NCBI RefSeq assembly: GCF_003340565.1 | Contig: NZ_QPLK01000001.1 | Coordinates: 62,001 to 126,000, forward strand | Origin: Rhodovulum sp. 12E13 | Lineage (GTDB): Bacteria; Pseudomonadota; Alphaproteobacteria; Rhodobacterales; Rhodobacteraceae | DNA: 64,000 nucleotides | Direction of reading: 5' to 3' | Part shown: positions 7,707-15,812 of the stretch, piece after piece | Layout: every line of letters starts with the position of its first letter | Numbering within the stretch: position 1 is the stretch's first letter | Notes under the pieces: generated by a model | Seen by the model: only the letters and a program-made list of their open reading frames with translations | Told to the model about the DNA's origin: nothing | Database searches by the model: none | Program-made: the position numbers and the translations under genes

Positions 7707-8453
7707 TCAGGACAGAAGGAACGAGACGGTCAGCACGAGCCCCAGCGCCGCCACGCCCCAGCGGACCACGCGCTCGGGCAGCCGGCGCACCAGCGTCGCG
7801 CCGACCCAGCCGCCGGCGATGCCGCCCGCCAGCACGAAGCCGGCCGCGACCCAGTCGACCAGCCCCGAAAGCATCATCGGCACCACGGCGACGGACTGGA
7901 TGGCGACCGCGAAGAGATTCTTCGCCCCGTTCACCTGTCCGATGCCGCTGCCGGCCGACGCCGCCAGCACCGCGAGCAGCATGAAGCCCATGCCGGCGCC
8001 GAAGAACCCGCCATAGAAGCCGATCGCCCCCAGCAGGACGCCCGTGGCGACACCCAACCGCCCGCCCGGGAAGGCGCGGCGCATCAGGTCGGCCGCGCGG
8101 GGGCCGAGCGCGATGGCGACCACACTTAGCCCGAGCAGCACCGGAACCACCCGCAGGAACGCCTCGTCGGAGGAATTGACCATGACAAGCGCCCCGGCGA
8201 GCGCGCCCGCCATCGCGGGGAGCATCTGCCGCCCGAGCGCCCTCAGGTCACGGCGCAACTCGCGCCGGTAGACCCAGACAGCCGGCAGCTGCGCGGGCCA
8301 CAGCGCGACACCCTGAGTGACGTTCGCCGCGATCGGCGGCAGACCCGATGCCAGCAGCAGAGGAAAGACGAAGAGCTTCGCGCCCCCCGCGGCGGCATTG
8401 ACCGCGCCGCCGAGCAGGCCCGCGGCGAGGAACACGAGGATCTCGGCGCTCAT
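7707..8453 (-). CDS. TauE/SafE family membrane permease
   Basis: 248 residues with about eight hydrophobic helices and a Gly/Ala-rich repeat typical of TauE/SafE (GLLGGAVNAAAGG near the N-terminus and IGFYGGFFGAGMGF near the middle). Family members export or take up sulfite, sulfoacetate or other organic anions across the inner membrane. ATG 8453 gives the usual family length; its ribosome site is weak. It converges on the VOC gene with a 30-base gap. The substrate is unknown. Confidence 0.85.
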   Translation of the reverse strand: MSAEILVFLAAGLLGGAVNAAAGGAKLFVFPLLLASGLPPIAANVTQGVALWPAQLPAVWVYRRELRRDLRALGRQMLPAMAGALAGALVMVNSSDEAFLRVVPVLLGLSVVAIALGPRAADLMRRAFPGGRLGVATGVLLGAIGFYGGFFGAGMGFMLLAVLAASAGSGIGQVNGAKNLFAVAIQSVAVVPMMLSGLVDWVAAGFVLAGGIAGGWVGATLVRRLPERVVRWGVAALGLVLTVSFLLS

Positions 8454-8795
8454 CGGCGACGGGGCCTTCGGCGGTGCGGCACGGGCAGCGGCACTGGCAG
8501 CGGGGCGTGTGGGCGGTCCATGCGCTCCTTCCGGGCGGGGATGGGGCGAATGCGCCGGCCACGGCGCAGACCCGGCTCCGACTAGCAGCCGCCCCGGCCG
8601 GTGTATAGCCGAGGGGCGCTTCGCCATCCGCCGGTCTCTGGGGGGATCGGCCGTCGCGCATCGACCGCCTCGCCGGCTCCGAACGGGCCGATCCCTGGGT
8701 CGGCTGCGCCCGTCTTCCTGAGCCGCCGGACCGCTCCGGACGTTCCGCGCCGCCCGCGACTCGTGCGCAAGCGGCGGTTGGCGGCTTTTGGCTGA
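8454..8795. other. Intergenic region without a supported gene
   Basis: 342 bases of GC-rich sequence upstream of the TauE/SafE gene and downstream of the gene ending at 8796. Short open frames exist on both strands but none has a ribosome site or family resemblance. The only compositional feature is AT-rich sequence at about 8785-8825, overlapping the end of the next gene. Confidence 0.5.
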
Positions 8796-9332
8796 TCAGT
8801 TGCTATCTTGTAACATTCTGAAAAGGATGTGCATCTCGTCGTTTCCATGGCCGGCGAGAACGCGCCCGAAGGTGAACTGCTGTTCATTCACGTTGATCAA
8901 CACGTTCCCCCACGAATTTGGACCGGCCCATGTGGGGTTGTCGTCGGACGTCCGGTAAAGAAAGACAGGGAAGAGCGTCCTTCCACCCGGCCCGGCAATC
9001 GGCCAAGGCTCCGCACCGCCCAGAGCGGTACGTCCATCCTCCCCTTCGGCCCGGATGGTGATCAGCGGATGACGACCGCTTGCGTCGTCTATTACCTGAA
9101 ACACGGGCGCTCTGCTCCCGGAAGCGGTCGAGAGGGTCACTCCGAAGCTTCGGTCGATGCTCATCATGTCGAGCGTCGCGCCCCTCGCAGCGAGGGGTGC
9201 AAGGGCGCAGAACAGGGCCGAGACGACCGATGGAAGGAGACGACCCCGTTTCGTGCGGGACGGCCGATCGTGCCGGGTGGCCCGGCGGGCAAGGGGGCGG
9301 GGTGCATCAGGCGTGTCGCCCACCGCCAGCAT
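8796..9332 (-). CDS. Exported protein of unknown function (start uncertain)
   Basis: About 178 residues. A hydrophobic stretch SVVSALFCALAPLAARGA followed by a polar domain suggests an exported protein, but the stretch lies about 35 residues in from the chosen ATG, so the true start is unclear (9380 and 9458 are alternatives; none has a good Shine-Dalgarno). The mature part contains FQVIDDASGRHPLITI and WGNVLINVNEQQFTFG and matches no family I recognise. An AT-rich patch at 9420-9450 may hold its promoter. Base composition is slightly lower in GC than its neighbours. Confidence 0.5.
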   Translation of the reverse strand: MLAVGDTPDAPRPLARRATRHDRPSRTKRGRLLPSVVSALFCALAPLAARGATLDMMSIDRSFGVTLSTASGSRAPVFQVIDDASGRHPLITIRAEGEDGRTALGGAEPWPIAGPGGRTLFPVFLYRTSDDNPTWAGPNSWGNVLINVNEQQFTFGRVLAGHGNDEMHILFRMLQDSN

Positions 9333-9701
9333 CGGCGTATCATCCGCAGCTTTCGCTATGCCCCTCTCCCTTCCGGCCATGTCGAAAGTGCTCGTGCTGC
9401 CCGGCGAGCACCCTTCAGCTTGACAATACGCTATAACGTAATAATTGCGTGGCGCCAATTGGATCGAAAGGGCCGCTCAGGCCCCGACGGTGTCCCGACA
9501 GAGCATGAAGTTCCGAATTCGGCCGGGCCCTCGATGGGGGCGACGACCGATGGCGCGGCAATCGCGCCCATGCCGCGGATCGACATGAGACGGCGGCAAT
9601 CGGAATTCCGGCGTGCAATGGCGACGCGGCGTGCCGGCAAGCCCACCCTCCGCGTGCAAAGGCCCTTTTGCCGTTGGCAGCGTGGCGTCACCCGGCCCCC
9701 G
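9333..9701. other. Intergenic region with an AT-rich promoter-like patch
   Basis: 369 bases between two minus-strand genes. The stretch at about 9420-9450 (TATAACGTAATAATT and surroundings) is much richer in A+T than the rest and is a likely promoter for the gene at 8796-9332. I see no convincing gene in the remainder. Confidence 0.45.
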
Positions 9702-10250
9702 TCAGTCTGCCTCGTCGCCGCCGCTGCCGCCCGACGCGGCCGGCACCGTCGCCTGGAAATTGCCGTCGACCACCCGGCCGGCCTGCGTCTCGATCACGAG
9801 GCCGGTGGCGCCCCCCGGCGTCATCGTTGCCTGAAAGCTGCCGGCGATCACCATGTCGGATCCCTCGGCCTCGACCGCCGTGAGCGACAGGTCGACGTTC
9901 TCGTCCTCGGCGATGTAGTCGCGGCTGCCGGCCTCCATCGTGACGCGCGCCTCGGTCACGTCGGCTTCGGTTGCGCCGGCCTCGGCGGTGAACTCGATGG
10001 TCAGGGTGCCTGGGCCGGACACCCCGCCGGCCTCGGGCGTGGCGACGAGGCGGATGTCCCATCTCCCGTCTTCCTCGCGCCACGTGCTGGACGGGTCGCC
10101 ATCGGCGCCGGCCACGATCCAGCGGGCGTCGTCGAGGTCGAGCGTTCCCGTGACGGTGCCTGCTCCGGCGCCGGCCTGCGCGAGAGCCGCGGCGGGCAGG
10201 GCGGCGGCGAGAAGAGCGCCGGGCAGGGTGAGCGTGAGCGCGCGTGTCAT
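9702..10250 (-). CDS. Periplasmic protein of unknown function
   Basis: 182 residues with a strong Sec signal peptide (ending near AALAQAG). The mature part is acidic and beta-rich, with repeated strands such as GTVTGTLDLDD and GVSGPGTLTIEF, and ends in a Ser/Gly/Asp tail (GGSGGDEAD). AGGAGG precedes ATG 10250. It is divergent from the sorting-tail protein at 10401, and the two share an intergenic region carrying an FNR-type box. I do not recognise a family. Confidence 0.72.
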   Translation of the reverse strand: MTRALTLTLPGALLAAALPAAALAQAGAGAGTVTGTLDLDDARWIVAGADGDPSSTWREEDGRWDIRLVATPEAGGVSGPGTLTIEFTAEAGATEADVTEARVTMEAGSRDYIAEDENVDLSLTAVEAEGSDMVIAGSFQATMTPGGATGLVIETQAGRVVDGNFQATVPAASGGSGGDEAD

Positions 10251-10315
10251 CCATCCTCCTTTGCGCAGTCGGCAGGAGGGCAATCCGGCACGCAGCGCCC
10301 TGTTCCCGGGGCTGA

Positions 10316-10330
10316 CTGATCTGCATCAAG
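10316..10330. promoter_or_regulatory. FNR/FnrL-type box in a divergent promoter region
   Basis: CTGATCTGCATCAAG matches the FNR/Dnr consensus TTGAT-N4-ATCAA at nine of ten defined bases. It lies 66 bases before the start at 10250 (minus) and about 71 before the start at 10401 (plus). Its 14-base core TGATCTGCATCAAG recurs exactly in the perfect box at 13583, which supports it as a real site. Oxygen- or NO-responsive control is expected from the family. Confidence 0.6.
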
Positions 10331-10400
10331 TCTCTCTGCCGGATGTGCTGGTTAACGTCTGCCCGAAGACGACAGCGAGGGACGACAGGCAATGTAAGGA

Positions 10401-11165
10401 GTGCGCACGATCGCCGCGGCCGCCGGGCTGGCGGCCTTGCTGGCCCCGCCCGTGCAGGCGGCCACCTACGACCTTCTCGCCATGAAGGTGAGCGATCTCG
10501 CCCCCGCAACGGGCTCGGCGGGGCGGATCGACCCCTACCTCGACTGGACCGGCACGGGCGGCTTCAACGTGGGTGTCGCCGGCGCGACGTCGCTGGCCAA
10601 TAACGGGGTCGACTACAAGGATCCGTTCGTCGACGCGTCGTGGGGCGACGTGCTGTCGGTGCGGGTGTCGATGTATTCCGCCGGGTCCGAGGTCGCGTTC
10701 ATCGAGTTCGACGCCAGCGGCACCTCCAAGACCGATTTCTTCGCGCCCGGCAACGTCGCGGCGTCGAGCTGGACCGACCTGGCCTCGGCCGAGTCATTCA
10801 GATACTTTTCGATTCCTGGCCATGACGTGGAGAATCGTCACTGGTTCGTCCACCGGCAATACGGTGGTTGCTCGAACGACGCGGGATGGATGGTCGTGCG
10901 CGACGGTGGCACGAGCGATGCCTGCGCCTGGATGAACGACCGCAGCGGGGCCGGACTGGGCGATCGCGCGTTCCTGTATTCGGCCGAGGATACCGCGATC
11001 ACGTACAGCAGTGCCGGGACGAGCCTCGCGGCGGCCGATGTCTTCGCGGTGCATGTCGAGCTCGCCGGGACGCCGCCGGTCGTGCCGGGCCCGGCTCCGG
11101 CGGTGCTGCTCGTCACCGGTGTTGCCGCCCTGGGCGCGCTGCGCCGGCGGTCGCGGCGCGGCTGA
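10401..11165 (+). CDS. Exported protein with a VPxPA/PEP-CTERM-like sorting tail
   Basis: 254 residues. An N-terminal signal peptide (ending PVQAATYD) and an extracellular-type domain rich in Gly, Ser, Asp and Trp precede a C-terminal tripartite tail: VPGPAPAVLLVTGVAALGAL followed by an Arg-rich end. This matches the VPLPA-type variant of PEP-CTERM sorting signals, recognised by exosortases in Rhodobacterales, so surface delivery with tail removal is likely. The start is a GTG with AAGGA directly abutting it, poor spacing, so the start is tentative. The function of the central domain is unknown. Confidence 0.75.
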   Translation: MRTIAAAAGLAALLAPPVQAATYDLLAMKVSDLAPATGSAGRIDPYLDWTGTGGFNVGVAGATSLANNGVDYKDPFVDASWGDVLSVRVSMYSAGSEVAFIEFDASGTSKTDFFAPGNVAASSWTDLASAESFRYFSIPGHDVENRHWFVHRQYGGCSNDAGWMVVRDGGTSDACAWMNDRSGAGLGDRAFLYSAEDTAITYSSAGTSLAAADVFAVHVELAGTPPVVPGPAPAVLLVTGVAALGALRRRSRRG

Positions 11166-11417
11166 GGCGCACCGGCATACGCCGCCCGCCCGCGCGATGC
11201 GGCGCCCGTTGCGGGATCACGTCTCGGTGCCGCCCGGGCAGGCGCCGCGCCGGCCTGGCGTGGCGGCAGGCCCGGCGCATCCCGGTCGCCCCGCCGCCTC
11301 CCGCCTGCGTCACGGTTGACGGGTGGCGAGCGGGCGGCCGGTCACGGCGCAGCTTGCGCCGCCCGGTGGCGAATGGTTGAACGCTTCGGCACGCCCCCTG
11401 CCACCCGGAGCCCGCAC

Positions 11418-12200
11418 ATGCCTTTCACCCTCGCCACCTGGAACATCAACTCGGTCCGCCTGCGCGAGGGGCTGGTGCGTCGCCTGCTGGAAGCGGAGGC
11501 GCCCGACATCCTCTGCCTGCAGGAATGCAAGAGCCCGGTCGAGAAGATGCCCGACTTTGCCGACCTCGGCTATGGCTGGCGGGTCGCGCGCGGCGAAAAG
11601 GGCTATAATGGCGTCGCGATCCTGTCGAAGCTGCCGCTGCGCGAGGCGGGCAGCCTGGATTTCGCCGGCCTCGGCCATGCCCGCCACGTCGCCGCCGAGC
11701 TCGAGTCGGGCGTGGTGATCCACAACTTCTACGTGCCGGCGGGCGGCGACGTGCCCGACCGCGAGAAGAACGCGAAGTTCGGCCAGAAGCTCGACTATGT
11801 CTCCGACATGGCTGACTGGGCGCGCGGCGACCGCCCGGCGCGGGCGATCCTCGTGGGCGACCTGAACATCGCCCCGCGGGAAGACGATGTCTGGTCGCAC
11901 AAGCAGCTCCTGAAGGTCGTCTCGCACACGCCGGTCGAGGTCGACCATCTCGGCCGCGCGCAGGAGGCGGGCGGCTGGGTCGACGTCACCCGGGCCGACA
12001 TCCCCGACGGACAGCTCTATTCGTGGTGGTCCTATCGCTCGCCCGACTGGGCGGCGGCCGACAAGGGTCGGCGGCTCGATCATGTGTGGGCCTCGCCCGA
12101 CATCGCCGGCGCCGCACACGGCTCGCGCATCCTGCGCGACGCCCGCGGCTGGGAGAAGCCGTCGGACCACGCGCCCGTCTTCGCGAGCTTCGATCTTTGA
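11418..12200 (+). CDS. xthA: Exodeoxyribonuclease III
   Basis: 260 residues of the exonuclease-endonuclease-phosphatase fold. Catalytic motifs are intact: WNINSVR, LQECK (metal-binding Glu), GDLNIAPREDDVW, RRLDHVWAS and the terminal SDHAPVFA His. The enzyme is an AP endonuclease and 3'-5' exonuclease of base-excision repair. ATG 11418 gives the canonical MPFTLATWN start. It stands alone, convergent with the sugar-dehydrogenase gene, with a strong hairpin between them. Confidence 0.95.
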   Translation: MPFTLATWNINSVRLREGLVRRLLEAEAPDILCLQECKSPVEKMPDFADLGYGWRVARGEKGYNGVAILSKLPLREAGSLDFAGLGHARHVAAELESGVVIHNFYVPAGGDVPDREKNAKFGQKLDYVSDMADWARGDRPARAILVGDLNIAPREDDVWSHKQLLKVVSHTPVEVDHLGRAQEAGGWVDVTRADIPDGQLYSWWSYRSPDWAAADKGRRLDHVWASPDIAGAAHGSRILRDARGWEKPSDHAPVFASFDL

Positions 12201-12207
12201 AACGGCA

Positions 12208-12237
12208 GGCGGCGGCGCCCTTCCGAGCGCCGCCGCC
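12208..12237. terminator. Bidirectional hairpin between convergent genes
   Basis: GGCGGCGGCGC (12208-12218) pairs perfectly with GCGCCGCCGCC (12227-12237) across an 8-base loop. It lies 8 bases after the xthA stop and 22 bases before the end of the converging dehydrogenase gene, so it can serve both. There is no T-tract. Confidence 0.65.
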
Positions 12238-12258
12238 ACCTGTCCCGACAAGGGCGCG

Positions 12259-13539
12259 TTACGGCATCAGCTTGTGAATGGTGCCGGCATCCTGGGCGAC
12301 GTAGAGCGCGCCGTCGGGGCCGCTGACCACCGAGCGGAAGCGGCCCGACGGGATCGGCAGCGTCATCTCGGTGACGTCGACGACCGCGCTGGCGTCCTCG
12401 TTCAGCTCGATCACGTCGATGCGCTGGCCGATCGGCGTGCCGCCGAAGCCGATGCCCATGATCCCCACGACGAGTGCGCCTTCCCAGGCGCCCCACTGGG
12501 AGCCTTCGAGAAAGGCTGCCGAGGAGGTGCCCTGCGACCAGCCGTTGTTATCCCAGATCGGCACCATTGCGTCGGGGTAGGACTCGAGGTCCGTCATCGG
12601 CATGTAGGCCGCGCGCTCGTAGCGGTTCATGCCCTCGAACTGGTTGGGCTCGTAGCCACAGTAATTTGAGGGGCAGTCGCCGCGCCCGGCGGTGTTCGGC
12701 GCCGGATCCCAGCCGGCGTTCCCGCCGTTCTCCAGCACCGTGATCTCGTCGGAATGCCACGGCCCGTGCTCGGCGGTGATCGCCGCGCCCGTCTCGGGGT
12801 GGAAGGCGATGCCCTGCACGTTGCGGTGCCCGTAGGTGTAGATGCGGTCGTCGAAGCCCTCGGGCGCGGCATTGTCGGGATGGGCGTTGCCGTCGGTGTC
12901 GATGCGCAGCACCTTGCCGCCAAGCTCCGTCGGGCTCTGCGGCACCGTCCCGCCGTGGATGTCGCCCGTCGTCACCCACAAGAAGCCCTCGGGGCCGAAG
13001 CGGATGCGCCCGCCGTTATGCGCGCCGGGGCCGCCGAAGGGCTGGTCGCTCGCCTCGGGCTTGTAGGAGATGTCCTCGACGATATCGGTGCGGTCGGAGA
13101 CGCCGGTGAAGTCCTCGTTGACGGTCATCCGCAGCACGCGGTTGGTGCCGGGCGCGGTCATGCTCGAGGTCGAGTAGACGTAGATCTGGCGGTTTTCCGA
13201 GAAGTTCGGGTCGATGGCCACGCCCTGCATGCCGGCCTGCCCCTCGCAGAACAGGTCGTCCGCGGTCTCGGGGTAGCCCTCGGTCCCGGTCATGCCCAGA
13301 AGCGGGGTCACCTCGCCCGTGGGCATCCGCACCGACAGGCCGTGGCACTTCTCGGTGAAGAACATCGTGCCATCGTCGAGCAGCGCCATGTCCCAAGGGC
13401 TCTGCAGCCCGGTCAGGATGACCTCGGCGGTCATCGTGGTGGCGTTGGTGTTCGCCATGGCGGTGGTGCCGAGCATCACCGCGGCCGCGCCCATGGCAAA
13501 TACGCAGGACGCGGTGCGTCCGCTGGTCTTCATCGTCAT
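12259..13539 (-). CDS. PQQ-dependent glucose/sorbosone dehydrogenase family protein, periplasmic
   Basis: 426 residues: signal peptide (ending TTAMANTN), then a six-bladed beta-propeller of the soluble aldose/sorbosone dehydrogenase family. Typical signatures are seen: SPWDMALLDDGTMFFTEK, GAHNGGRIRFGPEG, YTYGHRNVQGIAFHPETG, EHGPWHSDEI and SVVSGPDGALYVA. Family members oxidise sugars or alcohols with PQQ in the periplasm and pass electrons to a c-type cytochrome; one is encoded just upstream on the same strand. ATG 13539 is chosen for GGGAGG 9 bases upstream. A perfect FNR-type box lies about 45 bases before the start. The substrate is unknown. Confidence 0.87.
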   Translation of the reverse strand: MTMKTSGRTASCVFAMGAAAVMLGTTAMANTNATTMTAEVILTGLQSPWDMALLDDGTMFFTEKCHGLSVRMPTGEVTPLLGMTGTEGYPETADDLFCEGQAGMQGVAIDPNFSENRQIYVYSTSSMTAPGTNRVLRMTVNEDFTGVSDRTDIVEDISYKPEASDQPFGGPGAHNGGRIRFGPEGFLWVTTGDIHGGTVPQSPTELGGKVLRIDTDGNAHPDNAAPEGFDDRIYTYGHRNVQGIAFHPETGAAITAEHGPWHSDEITVLENGGNAGWDPAPNTAGRGDCPSNYCGYEPNQFEGMNRYERAAYMPMTDLESYPDAMVPIWDNNGWSQGTSSAAFLEGSQWGAWEGALVVGIMGIGFGGTPIGQRIDVIELNEDASAVVDVTEMTLPIPSGRFRSVVSGPDGALYVAQDAGTIHKLMP

Positions 13540-13582
13540 TCGGATAGTCCTCCCAATTTGCAGTGCGCGTTTTCGACGCAGC

Positions 13583-13596
13583 TTGATCTGCATCAA
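13583..13596. promoter_or_regulatory. Perfect FNR/FnrL/Dnr-type box upstream of the sugar dehydrogenase
   Basis: TTGATCTGCATCAA is an exact match to TTGAT-N4-ATCAA, centred 50 bases before the dehydrogenase start at 13539. This distance suits class II activation if the transcript start is a few bases upstream of the ribosome site. The regulator is not encoded in the window. The box suggests the dehydrogenase is used under low oxygen or NO. Confidence 0.7.
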
Positions 13597-13686
13597 GGAC
13601 GGTAGCGGCGCCGGGGGCATGCGCAAGGAGAATCTGTCGCGTCAGCACCGGTGCAGGCCGGCCAGGCTCCCCCCGGCCGGTCCGGC

Positions 13687-14022
13687 TTACTGGAACCGGT
13701 CGGCGATGTATGCGGCGAGGTTGGCGATATCCTCGTCCGTCAGATCGCTGGAGAGCGACATCATGATGGCGGAGTTCGGTCCGACCATCTCGCGCGCGCG
13801 ATACGTCTGAAGCTTCTCTGCAATATAGGCGGCCTCCCGGCCCTTCAGCGCCGGAAAACTCGCCATGCCCTGTCCTGCCTTGCCATGGCAGTTCACGCAG
13901 TTGACGTTGTAGCGTTTCTCGCCAGCGGCGAGGTCTGCCGCCTGCGTGCCGGTGGCGGCCGTCGCGCCCGCGCAGACCGCCAGCGCGACCCCGGCGACGA
14001 TGATCCTGAGCCTGTCGGTCAT
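13687..14022 (-). CDS. Periplasmic monohaem cytochrome c
   Basis: 111 residues: signal peptide (ending GTQAADLA) and a class I cytochrome c fold with haem attachment CVNCH at residues 42-46 and a Met-rich segment (SAIMMSLS) supplying the likely distal ligand. The C-terminal helix LTDEDIANLAAYIADRF is typical. It lies upstream of the PQQ-type dehydrogenase on the same strand and probably accepts its electrons. It is divergent from the DsrE-like gene. Confidence 0.92.
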   Translation of the reverse strand: MTDRLRIIVAGVALAVCAGATAATGTQAADLAAGEKRYNVNCVNCHGKAGQGMASFPALKGREAAYIAEKLQTYRAREMVGPNSAIMMSLSSDLTDEDIANLAAYIADRFQ

Positions 14023-14222
14023 GGTCGAAATCCTCCCCCCTCATGGTTTCTTGTTATGGGCCGACGCCGAGGCACCGTAGGCAGCGCGGGGGGGTTGTCA
14101 ATTCCGCGCCTTCGGCAGGCCCGGGCTCGCACGGCGCTTGCCAACGCCGCGGGCACCGAACATCGTGGCAGTGCCCGCTCCGGAGAGGCGCGGCGAACGG
14201 GAACCCAGGTCGGGAGGAGCGC

Positions 14223-14678
14223 ATGGGGATCTTCATGAAGGTGATCAGGAGCGCGGCACTCGGGCTCGCGCTGGCAACGGCGGTGACAGTGTCTGCACCG
14301 CCGGCTACGGCCGAGGACACGCCGCATCACTTCGTGTTCCACATCACCAGCGACGATGCCTGGACTGTCGGATCCGCGCTGACGCAGGCGGTCGTCGCCT
14401 CGGAGCGCGGCCACGACGTCACGGTGATCCTGAGCGTGCGCGGCGTGCACCTGGCCGAGACGAACTCGGCGCAGGGCGGGTTCAGCGTCACCGCGCGCTC
14501 GCCGCGGGACATGCTCGGCGACCTGATCGACGACGGACACTCCGTGCTGGTCTGCGGCATGTGCATGGTCGCGGGCGGGGTGATGAAGGATGAACTGATC
14601 GAGGGCGCCGAGATTTCGGGGCCGGAGCTGACCTTCACCGCGCTCACGGCCCCGGACACGATCGTGCTGAGTTACTGA
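14223..14678 (+). CDS. Exported DsrE/DsrF-like protein
   Basis: 151 residues with a signal peptide (ending PPATAEDTP) and a DsrE-type alpha/beta domain: HHFVFHITSDDAWTVGSALTQ, a central strand with VTVILSVRGVHLAE, and a Cys pair in LVCGMCMVAGGV. DsrE-family proteins often carry sulfur on such cysteines, but an exported version beside a cytochrome c could have another role. ATG 14223 is chosen for the GGAGGAG just upstream; ATG 14235 is the alternative. It is divergent from the cytochrome gene with about 200 bases between. Confidence 0.8.
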   Translation: MGIFMKVIRSAALGLALATAVTVSAPPATAEDTPHHFVFHITSDDAWTVGSALTQAVVASERGHDVTVILSVRGVHLAETNSAQGGFSVTARSPRDMLGDLIDDGHSVLVCGMCMVAGGVMKDELIEGAEISGPELTFTALTAPDTIVLSY

Positions 14679-14850
14679 GCGACGCCGGGCCGGCCCATCC
14701 TCACTCGCGCAGCTCCGGTCTTCCCGGGTCGCGCGGGCGGGGAGCAGGGACAGGACGCGCGGGTCGGCGGTGCCTTGCGAACGCCCCCCCCATGCGCCAT
14801 CTAACGCAGGAACGCTCACGCACGCGACACCGACAGCCGGGGACCGCACC

Positions 14851-15780
14851 ATGATCGAACTGGGACAGAGCAAGGCCGCCCCCGCCGGCGGCGGCGACCT
14901 GATAAAGGAGACCACCGAAGCCACCTTCATGGCCGATGTCGTGGACGCCTCCATGCAGGTGCCTGTCATCGTCGATTTCTGGGCGACGTGGTGTGGCCCC
15001 TGCCGCACGCTCGGCCCGATGCTGGAAGACGCGGTCAAGGCCGCGGGTGGCGCGGTGAGGATGGTGAAGGTCGATGTCGACCGGAACCAGCAGATCGCCG
15101 CGCAGCTGCGCATCCAGTCGATCCCCACCGTCTATGCCTTCTGGCAGGGCCAACCGGTCGACGGTTTCCAGGGGGCGGTGCCCCAGTCGGAGATCAAGGC
15201 CTTCGTCGACCGGCTGACGCAGCTCGCCGGCGGCGAGGGGGCGCAGCAGGGCGGCGGGCTGGAGGAGGCCGTCGCCGCCGCCGAGGAGATGCTCGCGCAG
15301 GGCGCCGTGGTCGACGCCGCGCAGACCTTCGCCGCCGTGCTCGGGGAAGATGCCAACAACGCCCCCGCGCTCGCCGGGCTCGCCCGTGCCCACCTCGCCA
15401 TGGGCGAGATCGACAAGGCCGAGGGGCTGCTGACCACCGCGCCCGAGGCAATCTTCGATGCGCCCGAGCTCGAGGCCGTGCGCGCCCAGGTCGAGCTCGC
15501 CCGGCAGGCCGAGAAGGCGGGCCCTGCCGACGAGTTGCGCGCGCGCCTCGAGGCCGACCCCGACGACCACCAGGCGCGCTTCGACCTCGCCACGGCGCTG
15601 CACGCGGCCGGCGAGACCGAGGCCGCGGTCGACGAGCTGCTCGAGCTCTTCCGCCGCGACCGGGAGTGGAACGGAGAGGCGGCCAAGGGCCAGCTCTTCA
15701 AGATCTTCGAGGCGCTGCCCGCACAGGATCCGATCGTGCTCCGGGGCCGCCGGCGCCTGTCGTCGATGATCTTCGCCTGA
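14851..15780 (+). CDS. cnoX: Thioredoxin-TPR protein, CnoX (YbbN) type
   Basis: 309 residues: an N-terminal thioredoxin domain (about residues 20-125) with intact WCGPC at 47-51, followed by a helical TPR-like region (about 140-309). This is the chaperedoxin CnoX/YbbN architecture, a holdase that protects nascent or stressed proteins and delivers them to GroEL. E. coli CnoX lacks the first active-site Cys; here both are present, as in several alphaproteobacteria, so a redox role is possible. It is followed by LON-domain and Trm112-like genes on the same strand. Confidence 0.9.
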   Translation: MIELGQSKAAPAGGGDLIKETTEATFMADVVDASMQVPVIVDFWATWCGPCRTLGPMLEDAVKAAGGAVRMVKVDVDRNQQIAAQLRIQSIPTVYAFWQGQPVDGFQGAVPQSEIKAFVDRLTQLAGGEGAQQGGGLEEAVAAAEEMLAQGAVVDAAQTFAAVLGEDANNAPALAGLARAHLAMGEIDKAEGLLTTAPEAIFDAPELEAVRAQVELARQAEKAGPADELRARLEADPDDHQARFDLATALHAAGETEAAVDELLELFRRDREWNGEAAKGQLFKIFEALPAQDPIVLRGRRRLSSMIFA

Positions 15781-15785
15781 GCGTT

Positions 15786-15804
15786 TGCCCCGCACGGCGG
15801 GGCA
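15786..15804. terminator. Short hairpin between cnoX and the LON-domain gene
   Basis: TGCCCCGC-ACG-GCGGGGCA forms a perfect 8-bp stem with a 3-base loop, starting 6 bases after the cnoX stop and ending 9 bases before the next start. It may be a partial terminator or an mRNA end-protecting structure. No T-tract follows. Confidence 0.4.
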
Positions 15805-15812
15805 GCTACCTC

